Below are positions 1-9,814 of a DNA stretch of 45,682 nucleotides, in pieces. The first letter of the stretch is position 1. Each line of letters opens with the position of its first letter. The notes under the pieces are model-generated. The model was not told the DNA's origin, did not search any database, and worked only from the letters and a program-made list of their open reading frames with translations. Source of the DNA: Kutzneria buriramensis (GTDB lineage: Bacteria; Actinomycetota; Actinomycetes; Mycobacteriales; Pseudonocardiaceae); the NCBI RefSeq assembly GCF_003387475.1, contig NZ_QUNO01000039.1, positions 1 through 45,682 of the forward strand, read 5' to 3'. A program made the translations under genes and the position numbers.

Positions 1-230
1 GGCCAAGATCCTTCATCCCCCGCGCAGCACCGCTTCCGAGTGACTACCTACATCAGCACCCCTCCACGTTCAGGACACACGAGATCACGTCAGTGCACCT
101 GATCGGACACGACGAGCGCCGAACCGGTTTCGATCGCGCGCCGGGCTGACTCAAGAAAGAGCACGCCCGCGACAATTTTCCCCACAGTTCGGATTGATCA
201 CGGTTGAGTGGCGTCCACAGACTGAGTCGC

Positions 231-1352
231 GTGATCGGCATCCTGGGTTGCACGAGCGCCGTCGGCCGCAAGGTGGCCTGGCTCCTGCGCGATCGATACG
301 CATACCAGCTCCGCCTTGCGGTTGGCGTGCACGAGGAGACGGACGAAGACCGGGTGGAACGTGTCGACGTCCACGACATCAAGTCGCTGACCAGGTTTAG
401 CCAGGGCTGCGATACGGTGGTGAACTGCCTCGACCTCGACGCCCCCGCAGTCAGCGGGCTCGCGGCCATCGTAGTCGACGCGGGCTCGAGCTTCATCGAC
501 GCCACCGGCGGCGTCGGCCCCGAGTCGTTGTCCCCTGTCGTCTCCGGTCAGACCGTGGTGCTCGCGGCCGAAGGGATCCGGTGCTGCACGAATCTACTCA
601 GCCGGCATGTGCTCACGCTCCCCGAGACGCGCGGCGACAGCATTACCGTGCACTTCGGAGGGCTGTTCCACCCGACGTTGTCGTACGCGACCGAGATCGT
701 GCGCCAGGTCTCCGCCGAGCGTCCGCTGCGGACTTGGCGCGCGGGCTTTCCGTCAAGAGCCGTTCCCGACGTGCCCGCGAACCCCTTCTTTCCGGCCGAT
801 GTCCGCTCGGTCCCCTTGTTGTCCGCTGAATCGCGGCGGCTGGCTGAGTATTGCGGGCTCGACACCGGGAGTTGGACGGCGGTGTTGGACGGGCGCGCCA
901 CTGCGGCTGTGCTGGACGGGGGCAACCTGACGCCGGACATATTGATCGAGGGTTGCCAACGGGACATGGCGGTCTCGCGGCCCTATCTGCTGGTCGTGGC
1001 ACGAACCGATACCATCCAGGCCGCGCATCGGACCGCCGTCCTGCGGATACACGCCCTGAGTTCGGTCACGGCCACCATCGCTGCCCGCACCGTCCTACTG
1101 TCGAAGACCGGAAACATACCGTCCGGCGTGCACTACGCGTCCGAGCTCTTCCCTCCGAACCGCATGCTGGCCGAACTGACGCTCGAGTCCAACGTCGCGA
1201 TGCTGACCACCATCTCGCACTCGGACCCGCATTTTAGGATCAACCAGGACACCGGGTCCGACAACGCCGGCCAACGGAAGCCCTTCCGTGCCGTGCGCGA
1301 CTCGACGGATTCACCAGTGCGCACCTCGCTACCCGTCTCAACGGTGTGGTAG
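231..1352 (+). CDS. Saccharopine dehydrogenase-like NAD(P)-binding protein
   Basis: The N-terminus has a Rossmann dinucleotide-binding pattern (VIGILGCTSAVGRKVAWLL, GxxxxxG). It is followed by stretches typical of the saccharopine-dehydrogenase-like superfamily (VNCLDLDAP, then VVDAGSSFIDATGG) and by a C-terminal substrate-domain-like region. About 373 residues, near the usual 350-400. The frame is also open to a TTG at 204; I prefer GTG 231 because it starts at the first beta strand, but neither has a strong ribosome binding site. The last ~40 residues, after SHSDPHFRIN, are low-complexity and may be a degraded tail. The gene stands alone, and a decayed kinase copy follows it. The family assignment rests on the fold pattern; the substrate is unknown, and there are no lysine-pathway neighbours. 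Confidence 0.72.
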   Translation: MIGILGCTSAVGRKVAWLLRDRYAYQLRLAVGVHEETDEDRVERVDVHDIKSLTRFSQGCDTVVNCLDLDAPAVSGLAAIVVDAGSSFIDATGGVGPESLSPVVSGQTVVLAAEGIRCCTNLLSRHVLTLPETRGDSITVHFGGLFHPTLSYATEIVRQVSAERPLRTWRAGFPSRAVPDVPANPFFPADVRSVPLLSAESRRLAEYCGLDTGSWTAVLDGRATAAVLDGGNLTPDILIEGCQRDMAVSRPYLLVVARTDTIQAAHRTAVLRIHALSSVTATIAARTVLLSKTGNIPSGVHYASELFPPNRMLAELTLESNVAMLTTISHSDPHFRINQDTGSDNAGQRKPFRAVRDSTDSPVRTSLPVSTVW

Positions 1353-1432
1353 GCAGCCTCGGGATTTTCGACGGTTCGTAGGTTCGCGATCGACCCCAAG
1401 ATCCAACGAGTCGCAGCGCCGGAGAACATCGG

Positions 1433-2150
1433 AAATCCATCCAAAATTCGAGGAATCGTGACACGCCCGCACAACGCGGAGCCGATTCCGCGTCCGTCGG
1501 CTATCCGGCAGCCATGACGCCGGACCATCATGGGGACTCGCAGCGGATGCGACAACGCCGCAGATCGCCCTGGCCTGCGCGCCCCGTGACCACGATGCGC
1601 CGTCCGGCGTTCATCACACCCGACAAAGATGTGATCATCGCCGCGCACCACGCGACCCTGGCAGTAAACCCGCGGTCATCGACACCGACACTTCCGCCGA
1701 GGTCTGAACAAAACTGATCGACGCGATACGGACAAAGAGACCACCCGGCCCACCGGCATGTCCCCATGCATCGGATCCACCGTGGCCACGACGGCCTGAC
1801 CCATCCCGCACGAACATCCGCTCCGCCAGTCGTCCTGACACGGACTCAAGGACGACGCGGTATCCAGGTCCCACTGCCCGACTGGCCGCCGGCGTGTCCA
1901 CCGCGTCGTCCATGAACGTGCTCGACAGGTCATCGACGAAATGGTCAGCAGCCGTGCTGGCGCCACCCCAACTCTGGCCGGAGCAGCCGCCACCACCGGT
2001 GCGCCCGAACCGTAGCTTCCCACTCGCCGAGGACGCCGCATACCTTGCCAGTGCGCCGCCTTCTCCTCGTGCAGGCGAGTTTGCCCCGCCGCATCGCGGT
2101 GCCAGCGGTGCTGATTCTGGTCGGTGATGCCGGCAGCCATGGCCGCGTAC
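1433..2150 (+). pseudogene. Decayed FGGY-family kinase copy with its leader (copy A)
   Basis: Positions 1433-1512 match the leader upstream of the kinase at 34555-35712 (shared landmarks: ATTCGAGGAATCGTGAC, then GATTCCGCGT, then GTCGGCTA). About 50 bases later the DNA encodes broken pieces of the same kinase, in order and in shifting frames. Near 1562 QIALACA matches the kinase QIALACAARG. At 1624-1670 DKDVIIAAHHATLAVNP matches NEDAIIAVDEATMAMTP. At 1894-2050 SSMNVLDRSSTKWSAA and SFPLAEDAAYLA match SAMGLLDRKSMGWSTA and SFPITEEAAELA. The first ~60 codons and the C-terminus are missing, and there are several frameshifts and stops. Homology is read from the sequence; the end is approximate. Confidence 0.75.
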
Positions 2151-2624
2151 TCCACCCGTGTCACGCCAGAGGTCGCTGCACCGGTCGGGACTCGTCAGCC
2201 CCTTCACTCGTTCGCGGCAACACTTGCCGGTCCCACCCCTCGAGCCGGTCCGGGCCGTCGCGGTTCACACACCAGCAGGCGCGAGTCGAGGCGCGTGGCC
2301 GGAGTCGGGGCGACCGAGCCGGCCCCTGCCAGGTCCGACTTCGACCGGACCGTCGGCTTGGGCCAACTCGCCGGCCGCGACACGGCGATACGCCGACGAC
2401 CTGGCGGACGGGCTTCACCAGCGCGATTTGGCAAGCATCCGCGTTCGCGCCGCCGGCCGGCCCCGCGCCGTGCGGCCGAATCGATTCCGCTCGCCAACCC
2501 CAACTACCCGAGCCGGAGGACTGTCCTCGGGAGTCCATAATGGGCGCGCGGCCGTCGGAAAGGAGACGCACCCGCCGAAGCAATCACGAAGAGAATTCAC
2601 CTTTCGCACCCTGGAGCCGCACCC
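2151..2624. other. Gap upstream of the first LAL regulator
   Basis: No convincing gene. Open frames exist on both strands, but none resembles a known family and no ribosome binding site or start stands out. The first part may be further decayed kinase DNA. The last ~60 bases are the leader of the regulator at 2625, with CTGGAG eight bases before its GTG. Confidence 0.4.
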
Positions 2625-5264
2625 GTGCACAGCCGAGCCGCACTCGATCGAGCCAACACGATCAATCACGTTCTCGACGCCGTGAACCGACCGCTGGGCC
2701 CGCCATTGATCACGATCGTCGGTCCGTGCGGAATCGGCCTGAGCACAACACTCGAGCAAATATGCACAACGCTGCGCAAACGCGGCACACACGTCACCAC
2801 CGTGCAGTTCACCCAGGGCTCCTCCGACCTGCCCGGCCCCTTCGGCAGCCCAGGACTCCCGAACGCGAGCGAACTCCTCAGCCAGGGAACCACGGTACTG
2901 GCGATCGACGACGCGCAATGGATCGACACCGAGACGCTCGGCCAGCTGGAGTCACTGATCCGCAAACTGGTCGGAACACGGGCACGATGCGTGTGCGCCG
3001 TCAGGCTGACCGCTACCCCGGAAGCCGGATCTGCCAGCCAGCTTGTGTTGTCCCAACTGGTCCGCGAGGGCCTGGCCGAGATCGTCAACCTCCGGCCACT
3101 CACCACCGCCGAGGTCACTGACTTGATCATCGAACGGTTCAACGCCAAGCCCGTCCCCCAACTCGTCCGACATCTGCGGCGACTCACCAGGAACCGGCCC
3201 AGAGCGCTCGACGCCGCACTCGATGCCTACAGGCACATGAACGCGATCCGCGTGGTCGACCGCCACGTCTACCTCGCACAGCGCGATGCCACGCCCACCC
3301 TGCCGGACAATCACGACCTCCCGCTCTACGTCCGCCGCATGGGACACCAGGCCTGGTCAGTCGCCAAAGCGATGGCTGTGCTGAACCCGCTGGGCGATGT
3401 CGCCGCCCACCTGGTCGCGCAGACCACGGGCATCGCCGAACCCGAGGTCTCCGAGGCCCTGAACCTGCTACGCGCCCGCGGAATCCTCCGTTACCTGCCC
3501 GGGAGAAGGCGCTGGGCCTTCCAACTGCCCCTCACCGAGGCCGTGCTGACCGGCCAACTTGGCCCCTACGAACGCCGCCGGCTCGCCAAGGCCGCGGTGA
3601 CCGCGCTCTGGCACGGCCAAGCGTTCTGCGACGATCCGAACTACCTGGCCGACCAACTGGTCAACGCCGGCCGCATGGTCGACCCCGACCGCGCCAGAAC
3701 CTGCCTGCTCACTCGCGCCGGCGTGGCGATCCGCCACACCGAGGATCACCTCGAACGCTGGCTACTGGCGGCTGCCGAGCTGGCACCGGATCGAAGCCAG
3801 CGTGCGAACACGCTGGTCGATCACGCCATCGTCTGCATGCTCCAGGGCAAGTCCACCCAGTGCCTGCAAACCACCGACACGCTCCTGTACGACCTGCCCG
3901 ACCAGCTGTCACCGGAGTTGCTGCAGGAAGTCCACCTCGCCCACCTGCGAGCACTGCACGCCACCGGAGACTTCGCCACCACCGAACAGATCGCACGCGG
4001 CGAGGTGTGGCCGTGGCCCGATAGTCCCTTTGATCAGGCCATCACCAGAGTCGCCGCGTTCTACACACTCGGGCAATGGCGGGAAGTTCGGAAACTACTC
4101 AACGAAACGACGGTGGACTGGCGCGACCGTGCCACCGCCCGCTACCGCGCCGACCTGTTCGGCTCGCTGGCCGGGCTGTGGCTGGGCCAGCACGACCAGT
4201 TCGATCGTCTCGTGACCATGCTGCCTCAGTGGCGACACCACGGCGGCCACCACTGCGAGCAAGTCAACCTCTACATCGGCGCCCTGCTGACCATCGGCGA
4301 CCTCAACACCGCGGAACGGCTACTCGCAGAGCAGGACCGCCCCGCCTCCCAGCTGAGTCTGGCCGAACACGCGGTGCTCGCGGCCCGCCGTGGTCGGTGC
4401 GACCAGGCACTCGAACTGACCCGCCGCTGCATCGTCGGCGGTCCCTCCTTCGGCTACGGTCCATGCCAAGTGAGCATGATCCAGACCGCCACCGTCATCC
4501 TGCTGGCCCGCGGACGGATCGCTCGTGCCCGCGACCTGCTCTCCGGCGCCCAGTCCGCCCAACCGGTGCTCCCCCATCTGCTTGCCGGCCCGGAGGCATG
4601 GATCGCCGTGGTGCTCGGCGAGCCCCACCGCGCCCGCGCCACGATCGACGCCGCGCTCACCGAGGCATCGCGGACCGGCGCGGTCGTCGGCACGGATGAA
4701 CTCTGGTACGTAGCGGCCAGCTTGGCGCTCGCGGCCGGCGACATCACCGCCGTCCAGCGGTGCCGGCGGGAGGCCGAGCAGGTGGCACACACGTTGGGCA
4801 CCGACCGGGCACGAATGCACTGCCTGGCGATACAGGCGGCACTCGACCCGCGTGGCGAGGCCGGCAGAGAGGCATTGCGCCTGGCCCGTCACCTCCGCCA
4901 ACCCATCCAACTGGCTCTGGTCATCGACCACCTCGTCAGCATCGGCGCCGCCGACCCACAGCTGCTGCCCGAGGCCTACGGGCTGCTCGGCGATGCCGAC
5001 GCGCTGCTGCTGCGCTCCTGGATGCGCAACCTAATGCGGGAAAACAACATCCCGGTTCCCGGGCGTCAGTCCACAGTGATGGAAAACGAACGGCTGCTGG
5101 CCGTGCTCGTCGCGGAAGGCATGGGCAACAAACAGATCGCGATGGCCCTGCGAACCAGTGAAAAAAGCGTGGAGGGCCGACTGTCCCGTCTGTTCGCCCG
5201 CACCGGTCACCGTTCACGTGTCGAACTGGCCGTGGCCGTCCTCAACGGGCAGTTCGACGCATGA
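2625..5264 (+). CDS. LAL-type LuxR family transcriptional regulator, degenerate P-loop
   Basis: An 879-residue cytoplasmic regulator with the large LuxR (LAL/MalT-like) layout: an N-terminal STAND-type NTPase domain, a long helical repeat-like middle and a C-terminal LuxR helix-turn-helix. The Walker B stretch is clear (VLAIDDAQWID, residues 91-101). The Walker A region reads GPCGIGLST (33-41), with leucine where the invariant lysine should be, so nucleotide binding may be lost or altered. The C-terminus (about 815-879) has NKQIAMALRTSEKSVEGRL and SRLFARTGHRSRVELA, typical of LuxR DNA-binding helices. GTG 2625 is preceded by CTGGAG at good spacing. It converges on another LAL gene, with seven bases between the two stops. 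Targets cannot be inferred. Confidence 0.92.
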   Translation: MHSRAALDRANTINHVLDAVNRPLGPPLITIVGPCGIGLSTTLEQICTTLRKRGTHVTTVQFTQGSSDLPGPFGSPGLPNASELLSQGTTVLAIDDAQWIDTETLGQLESLIRKLVGTRARCVCAVRLTATPEAGSASQLVLSQLVREGLAEIVNLRPLTTAEVTDLIIERFNAKPVPQLVRHLRRLTRNRPRALDAALDAYRHMNAIRVVDRHVYLAQRDATPTLPDNHDLPLYVRRMGHQAWSVAKAMAVLNPLGDVAAHLVAQTTGIAEPEVSEALNLLRARGILRYLPGRRRWAFQLPLTEAVLTGQLGPYERRRLAKAAVTALWHGQAFCDDPNYLADQLVNAGRMVDPDRARTCLLTRAGVAIRHTEDHLERWLLAAAELAPDRSQRANTLVDHAIVCMLQGKSTQCLQTTDTLLYDLPDQLSPELLQEVHLAHLRALHATGDFATTEQIARGEVWPWPDSPFDQAITRVAAFYTLGQWREVRKLLNETTVDWRDRATARYRADLFGSLAGLWLGQHDQFDRLVTMLPQWRHHGGHHCEQVNLYIGALLTIGDLNTAERLLAEQDRPASQLSLAEHAVLAARRGRCDQALELTRRCIVGGPSFGYGPCQVSMIQTATVILLARGRIARARDLLSGAQSAQPVLPHLLAGPEAWIAVVLGEPHRARATIDAALTEASRTGAVVGTDELWYVAASLALAAGDITAVQRCRREAEQVAHTLGTDRARMHCLAIQAALDPRGEAGREALRLARHLRQPIQLALVIDHLVSIGAADPQLLPEAYGLLGDADALLLRSWMRNLMRENNIPVPGRQSTVMENERLLAVLVAEGMGNKQIAMALRTSEKSVEGRLSRLFARTGHRSRVELAVAVLNGQFDA

Positions 5265-5271
5265 GCCGCGC

Positions 5272-7899
5272 TCAGGTCCCGCTCAGCCTGCCGGCCACGC
5301 TCGCCGTCGCGAGGTCCACCCTGGACCGACACCCGGTCTTGAGGAACAGCCGGCTCAGGTGGTTCTCCACCGTCCGCTCGCTGACCCGCAACCGCACCGC
5401 GATCTGACGGTTCGTCCTACCATCCCGGACTAGTTCGATGATGCGTACCTCGATGTCAGAGAATCCGTTCCCGGACGCCTGCGTCCGCGGTGGGAACACG
5501 CCGAAATGGCGCATCACGGTCCTCACCAACGTCCGCATCGCCTCCGCGCCGAGCTCCGTGGCGATGGAATGGGCCTCGTGCAGCAGCGGCTGCGGGTCCG
5601 CCGCGACGGTCGCCGCGACCAGGCACGCCTGAGCGAGCTGCACCTTATAGCCTTGGAAACGGGCCAGCGCGACCGCTGCCTGCGCGGCATCGGCGTCCCG
5701 GCTTACGAGCCCACGCATCATCAGTGTCGCACAGTGCGAGGCCCGGTCACCTTGGCGCCGGTACAGCTCCTCGGCGTCAGCGAGCACGCGCTGTGCCCAG
5801 TCCATAAGGCCCAAAGTAAAGGCGGCGCCCGCAAGTCGCAGGAGCAACAGCGCCATCGCGAAGTCCTCCCCCTTGGCCTGAGCAAGCGCATACAATCTCA
5901 CGCCCTGCCGGAACGCCGTCTCACGGTCGCCCTCGATCACAAGCATGCCGATCTCCACCCAGCCGCGCGCCGCGATGAACCCACCGTTGTCCGGCACCTC
6001 CGCCAGCCACGAACGGGCCTGTTTGTATTCGCCGCGGTAGGCGCAGATCTCGGCCGCGAACAGCCTGGACAGTTGCAGGCTCGGTGTGTCTGCGGTTGTC
6101 GTGAGGTCCAGGTCGGTGGCCGCCGACAGCGCGGCGTCCCATTGCCCGCTGATGTAGCCGGCCAGTACCCGGTGATACGCCGCGAGTGGGCCGTCCACAG
6201 GCGCGTGGTAGGCCGCACCGAACAGATTCTGGAACACCGTGACCAAGTCGAAGCGTGTGGACGCGACAAGCAGTTCGTCGTGGAAACTGCCCGTCCCCAG
6301 GTGACGGCGACGTGTCGGCGCTGCGACGAACGGCTCGAAGGCCTCGGCCACGTCCTCCGCCGAGATGCCGGGGTCGGCCGCAAACCATCGGTCGCCCAAT
6401 TGCAGCGGGCGGTCGCTGCCCGGTGTTCCCGACAGGACGGCCCGCACGTGGCCGGACACGGGGCGTCCGGTGTGCAGGGCGGCGAGGGTGGCCGCGCAGG
6501 CGAGTTCGACCCGGTGTGTTGCGGCGCGCTCGGCGGCCACATCCTCGACGACCTCACCGAGCCAGTCGAACCGTCCGATGCGGACAAGCAGGCGGAGCAA
6601 ACTGGACGTGATCCGCCCGGCAGCGGGGTGTTCCCGGTCCGCGTGCAGTAGTGCCGCGTGATAGAGACGGGCGGACTGCTCCGGCCTCGTCACGGCGATC
6701 CGGTCACCGACAGCCAGCAGGTCTACGATCGCCGGCACACGTGGCATCGCAGATCCAGCCTGGAGCACGTGGTGGGCGAGGACGCCGCAGTCGACGTGCT
6801 CGTCGCGTAGCAGGTACTCGGCGAACGCTCGATGGAGCTGGCGCACCGCCGGTCGCCCCAGTCCAGCCGCTACCGTGACCGCGAGCGCGGGACACGGGCA
6901 GTGCAACCGACCCGACGGATCCGCCTCCAAAGCCCCTAGACGAACCAGCTGGTCCAGCACACCACCGCAGCCGGACGGCCCACGGTCGATGACTGCTGCG
7001 AAGCCGCACAAGTCATCGACACGCAGCCGCTCGGACTGGCCAACCATCGCGACCACTTCCCGGCTCACATCGCCCAGCGCCTCCACTCGCCGGACGAGCC
7101 AGTGGCCGGTCGGCAGCGCGATGGGGGCCGCTTTCTCCCGAAGACACAGCACGCCGCGGAGTTCGGTGAATCGGTCCTGGTCTCGCAGTGCACGCAGGAC
7201 CGCGAGCAGAGTGGCCGGATTGCCGGCAAGCGGCCCCAACGAGGCGCGGATAGCGGGCAACACTGCAGGGTCCACCGGCACGCCCGCCCACGCCGCGACC
7301 AAGACCTCCACATCCTGCCCGCCCAGCGGCGCCAGGTCCAACCGGCGCTCGGCCACCTCGATGACCGGAGTCAGTTCGGCCACCGCGTGTTCCTCCACAT
7401 AGGTGGCGACCACAACACAGCCCGCCCGGCAAGCCGCCGCCACCCCCAGCAGCGGCGACGCGAGGGCGTGCACGTCGTCGATCAGCACCGCGACCTGCCT
7501 GCCGCGGCGAAGGCAGGCGAACATCCCCGTCAGCGCGGCCGTCAGAGCGGAGCGTCCCGAGCGGCTCAGATAAGTCCCGGCCGTACACAGTCGGGTGACA
7601 CCGGTCAGCGCATCGGCGAGGCGGCGGTCGCCCACTCGCTCGAACCGGTCGCGGACGGCCGACACCATCGCCTGGGCGCCAAACAGGTCCCAGGCTGGGG
7701 TGTCACCCAGCGGAACTGTGACCACTTCCATGCCGCGGTCCGACCAGACTCGCTCCACCTCAGCCAGCACAGCGGTCTTCCCGCTTCCGACGTCCCCCTG
7801 GACGAGCACCAGCCCGCCCGCGTCAGCCATGTCGTCGAGGGCGGAGTCCAGCGCAGCGAGAATCTCGCCCCGACCGATCAGCACTTGTCCTCGCACCAT
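5272..7899 (-). CDS. LAL-type LuxR family transcriptional regulator
   Basis: An 875-residue regulator. ATG 7899 is preceded by GGGAGGAAGCAACGGCG and begins MVRGQVLIGRGEIL, the normal start of a LAL ATPase domain; the frame stays open upstream to 8160, but that extension is not family-like. Walker A is intact (GDVGSGKTA, about residues 34-42). Walker B is QVAVLIDDVHALA. The middle is a long alpha-helical region. The C-terminal LuxR helix-turn-helix reads FSDIEVRIIELVRDGRTNRQ, then VSERTVENHLSRLFLKTG. Unlike its convergent neighbour it has all the expected ATPase residues. LAL proteins usually respond to a small ligand or partner protein and activate specialised metabolism or sugar use; the target here is unknown. 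Confidence 0.93.
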   Translation of the reverse strand: MVRGQVLIGRGEILAALDSALDDMADAGGLVLVQGDVGSGKTAVLAEVERVWSDRGMEVVTVPLGDTPAWDLFGAQAMVSAVRDRFERVGDRRLADALTGVTRLCTAGTYLSRSGRSALTAALTGMFACLRRGRQVAVLIDDVHALASPLLGVAAACRAGCVVVATYVEEHAVAELTPVIEVAERRLDLAPLGGQDVEVLVAAWAGVPVDPAVLPAIRASLGPLAGNPATLLAVLRALRDQDRFTELRGVLCLREKAAPIALPTGHWLVRRVEALGDVSREVVAMVGQSERLRVDDLCGFAAVIDRGPSGCGGVLDQLVRLGALEADPSGRLHCPCPALAVTVAAGLGRPAVRQLHRAFAEYLLRDEHVDCGVLAHHVLQAGSAMPRVPAIVDLLAVGDRIAVTRPEQSARLYHAALLHADREHPAAGRITSSLLRLLVRIGRFDWLGEVVEDVAAERAATHRVELACAATLAALHTGRPVSGHVRAVLSGTPGSDRPLQLGDRWFAADPGISAEDVAEAFEPFVAAPTRRRHLGTGSFHDELLVASTRFDLVTVFQNLFGAAYHAPVDGPLAAYHRVLAGYISGQWDAALSAATDLDLTTTADTPSLQLSRLFAAEICAYRGEYKQARSWLAEVPDNGGFIAARGWVEIGMLVIEGDRETAFRQGVRLYALAQAKGEDFAMALLLLRLAGAAFTLGLMDWAQRVLADAEELYRRQGDRASHCATLMMRGLVSRDADAAQAAVALARFQGYKVQLAQACLVAATVAADPQPLLHEAHSIATELGAEAMRTLVRTVMRHFGVFPPRTQASGNGFSDIEVRIIELVRDGRTNRQIAVRLRVSERTVENHLSRLFLKTGCRSRVDLATASVAGRLSGT

Positions 7900-8117
7900 C
7901 GCCGTTGCTTCCTCCCTACCGATCCTTCCTCCAGGGGACGAACGAACAGTCACGGTCTGACGCCGCATCATCCCATCGTGGGCATACGGGTGAACTTCAT
8001 GGCGGACAAACGGGCAAACTTTGGCCGTCCTACCGACAGTGCACTGGTCAATCCCCCCATCAACACCAAGAGCTCCCAGGCACCCGCGGAACACGCCTAT
8101 GCACAACTCTCGATCAA

Positions 8118-8658
8118 TTACGCCTTTACACAATATGGAAGGTTTCGGACAAAACTCCACACTTCGCGTCGACCTGGAGGCGATGGCTCGGGTCGTTGCT
8201 TGTCTCGTAGCGCTTCCACAGTAGGTCGCGCTGCTCGTATCGCGGCGAGGCCGGGAGTCGGGTCATGTGCAGGCGTGTGAGGATGCGCTACACGCCGGAC
8301 TTGCTGAGGGTGACGTCGTGGTACCGCCTCGGGTACATCTGGATCTTCGCTTGTCCGAGGTGGTAGTGCTGGCGCAGGTGGACGATCTTCTCGACGACCT
8401 CGACGGGTGGCGGTGTTCGGGCTGCCGCGGGGTCGCTTCAAGCGGTCGTGCGGGCCGTCGACGCCCTCGGCCTCGTATCGGCGTAGCCAGTTGCGGTAGG
8501 TCGGTCGGGTGCCGCCGAAGTAGCGGCAGGCCATGGCGAGGTTGCCCGTGACTTCCTCGACGTGTCGCAGGACCACCAGGCGATGTCGCACCTGGCGGTC
8601 CTGCCGAGGGGTACTCGCCCAGGTCTCTTTATGATCAAGAGGCCTCGACGTCAAGCAT
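8118..8658 (-). pseudogene. IS481-family transposase remnant
   Basis: The minus strand encodes the N-terminal helix-turn-helix of an IS481-like integrase (RLVVLRHVEEVTGNLAMACR, then PTYRNWLRRYEAEG and HDRLKRP). It then shifts frame into pieces resembling the following linker (HYHLGQAKIQMYPRRYHDVT, then SKSGVWRILTRLHMTRLP). The DDE catalytic core is absent and at least two frameshifts are present, so it is inactive. It lies just upstream of the LAL gene and may have altered that gene's promoter region. The family call is firm for the N-terminal part. Confidence 0.82.
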
Positions 8659-8978
8659 CTCCGTCAGTTTTATAGCGACATCCGCCAACAGGCACGCGAA
8701 CCAGTATTTGATCCAGCGACTCCTTGTCGCAAGGAAGATGGTCCGCAATACATGGAATCAGGCTCCTCCAAGAAGGAAGCGAGTTACCATACAACCACAT
8801 CACTAAATTGAAACGTTGAGGTGTCACACCAGCGTATCCTCCGGCGTTCGACCGGCTGGTTGTCTACCCAAGAAAATACACTATCCAGCCGACGTCGGCG
8901 ACACCGAGTGCACACATACACTCGACGCGGAACAGATTGAGTTCAGCGCCGGATTGCAAGCTAAAAGGAGTACCGGTC

Positions 8979-9278
8979 ATGCGAATGCTGATAGCAAAGG
9001 TCCTCGTCGCCGCCACGCTCGCGAGCGGCGCCGCACTCGTCAGCGCTAACACCGCGACGGCCGCTGAACCCTGTACACAGCCGCCAGGCGGAAGCAAGTG
9101 TGTCGTAAACGGGGCCGGCGTCGATACAAGCAAGGAAATAGCGACCACGAAAGCGGAGTTAAATGCGGGACAAAAGTGCGTCTCAGGCAAGATCAGACTC
9201 AAGCACGCCGAAATTATTGAGCTAAAAGGTACACAAACGGGCGACTGGTACGTATTCGTAACTGCCAGATGCTGGTAA
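8979..9278 (+). CDS. Small secreted protein, 99 aa
   Basis: ATG 8979 has a textbook ribosome binding site (AAAAGGAG, 9 bases upstream). The protein begins with a Sec signal peptide (MRMLIAKVLVAATLASGAAL, cleavage probably after TATA-A near residue 29). The mature part is about 70 residues with four cysteines (EPC, SKC, QKC, and RCW at the C-terminus), suggesting two disulfides. I do not recognise a family. It is monocistronic: AT-richer promoter DNA precedes it and a strong hairpin terminator follows. One of eight such proteins in this window. Confidence 0.85.
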   Translation: MRMLIAKVLVAATLASGAALVSANTATAAEPCTQPPGGSKCVVNGAGVDTSKEIATTKAELNAGQKCVSGKIRLKHAEIIELKGTQTGDWYVFVTARCW

Positions 9279-9293
9279 AGAACCATCCACACC

Positions 9294-9330
9294 GATGTGG
9301 GCACGATTCACCAGCAGTCGTGCCCACATC
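9294..9330 (+). terminator. Hairpin terminator after the 8979-9278 gene
   Basis: Perfect 13-bp inverted repeat: GATGTGGGCACGA (9294-9306) pairs with TCGTGCCCACATC (9318-9330) around an 11-base loop. It starts 15 bases after the stop codon. No T-run follows, as is common in actinomycetes. Confidence 0.8.
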
Positions 9331-9814
9331 AGCGGCCTACTACGTAGCAGCAGTCGACACCTCCACGTCGGTGCTGCGGCCGCGCCACTTTCCACAAAAC
9401 CCGGGCACGCTTGTGGTGGCTTGGCGTCACCGTCTCGCGTCAACGAGACTGTCCTACTCAGGGCGCCCACACGGCGCCGAACAGAGCGCCTTGATCAGGC
9501 CCGACGAGGTCGGCCTGGCAGTCTCGGGGCATTGTCGACCGTCTTAGGAGGGCGATGTCGTTGTACCGGACGCCCGGCTCCCCAGTGACCTCAGCCGCCG
9601 CGTGGATGAACGCCGTCGCCGACCGACTGCTGACGGCAGCCCGGCGAGCCGGCTCGCGATCCCTGCTGCTTGCCATGCCCTGGGCTGTCATCGCTTCGGA
9701 CTGCGACCCGGGGCGGCATTGTTCGCCCTCGGGAGCCCCCGCGCACGCCGCGGAGCATCGGTGACCGGAACGACTAGTTCACCCAGTGCCAAGCCCTGCG
9801 GGTTGGGGCTGCGA
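9331..9814. other. Gap between the small secreted gene and the PucR-type regulator
   Basis: No recognisable gene. Short open frames occur on both strands without recognisable domains. This is the convergent interval between a plus-strand and a minus-strand gene, and probably holds decayed DNA. Confidence 0.4.

Noticed and set aside
1433-1512. Kinase leader repeat considered as a stand-alone mobile miniature element
   Set aside because: Kinase fragments follow each copy in the same sense, so it is better explained as the 5' part of a duplicated gene.
2045-3121. Plus-strand open frame of 358 codons
   Set aside because: Overlaps the start of the LAL gene in another frame; arginine-rich and without domains.
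5506-6651. Long plus-strand open frame of 381 codons
   Set aside because: Antisense to the LAL gene at 5272-7899; no domains or ribosome binding site. High-GC shadow frame.
7900-8160. N-terminal extension of the minus-strand LAL gene
   Set aside because: The frame is open, but the extension is not family-like and ATG 7899 has a GGGAGG site.
7102-8280. Long plus-strand open frame of 392 codons
   Set aside because: Antisense to the LAL gene and the IS481 remnant; low-complexity translation.
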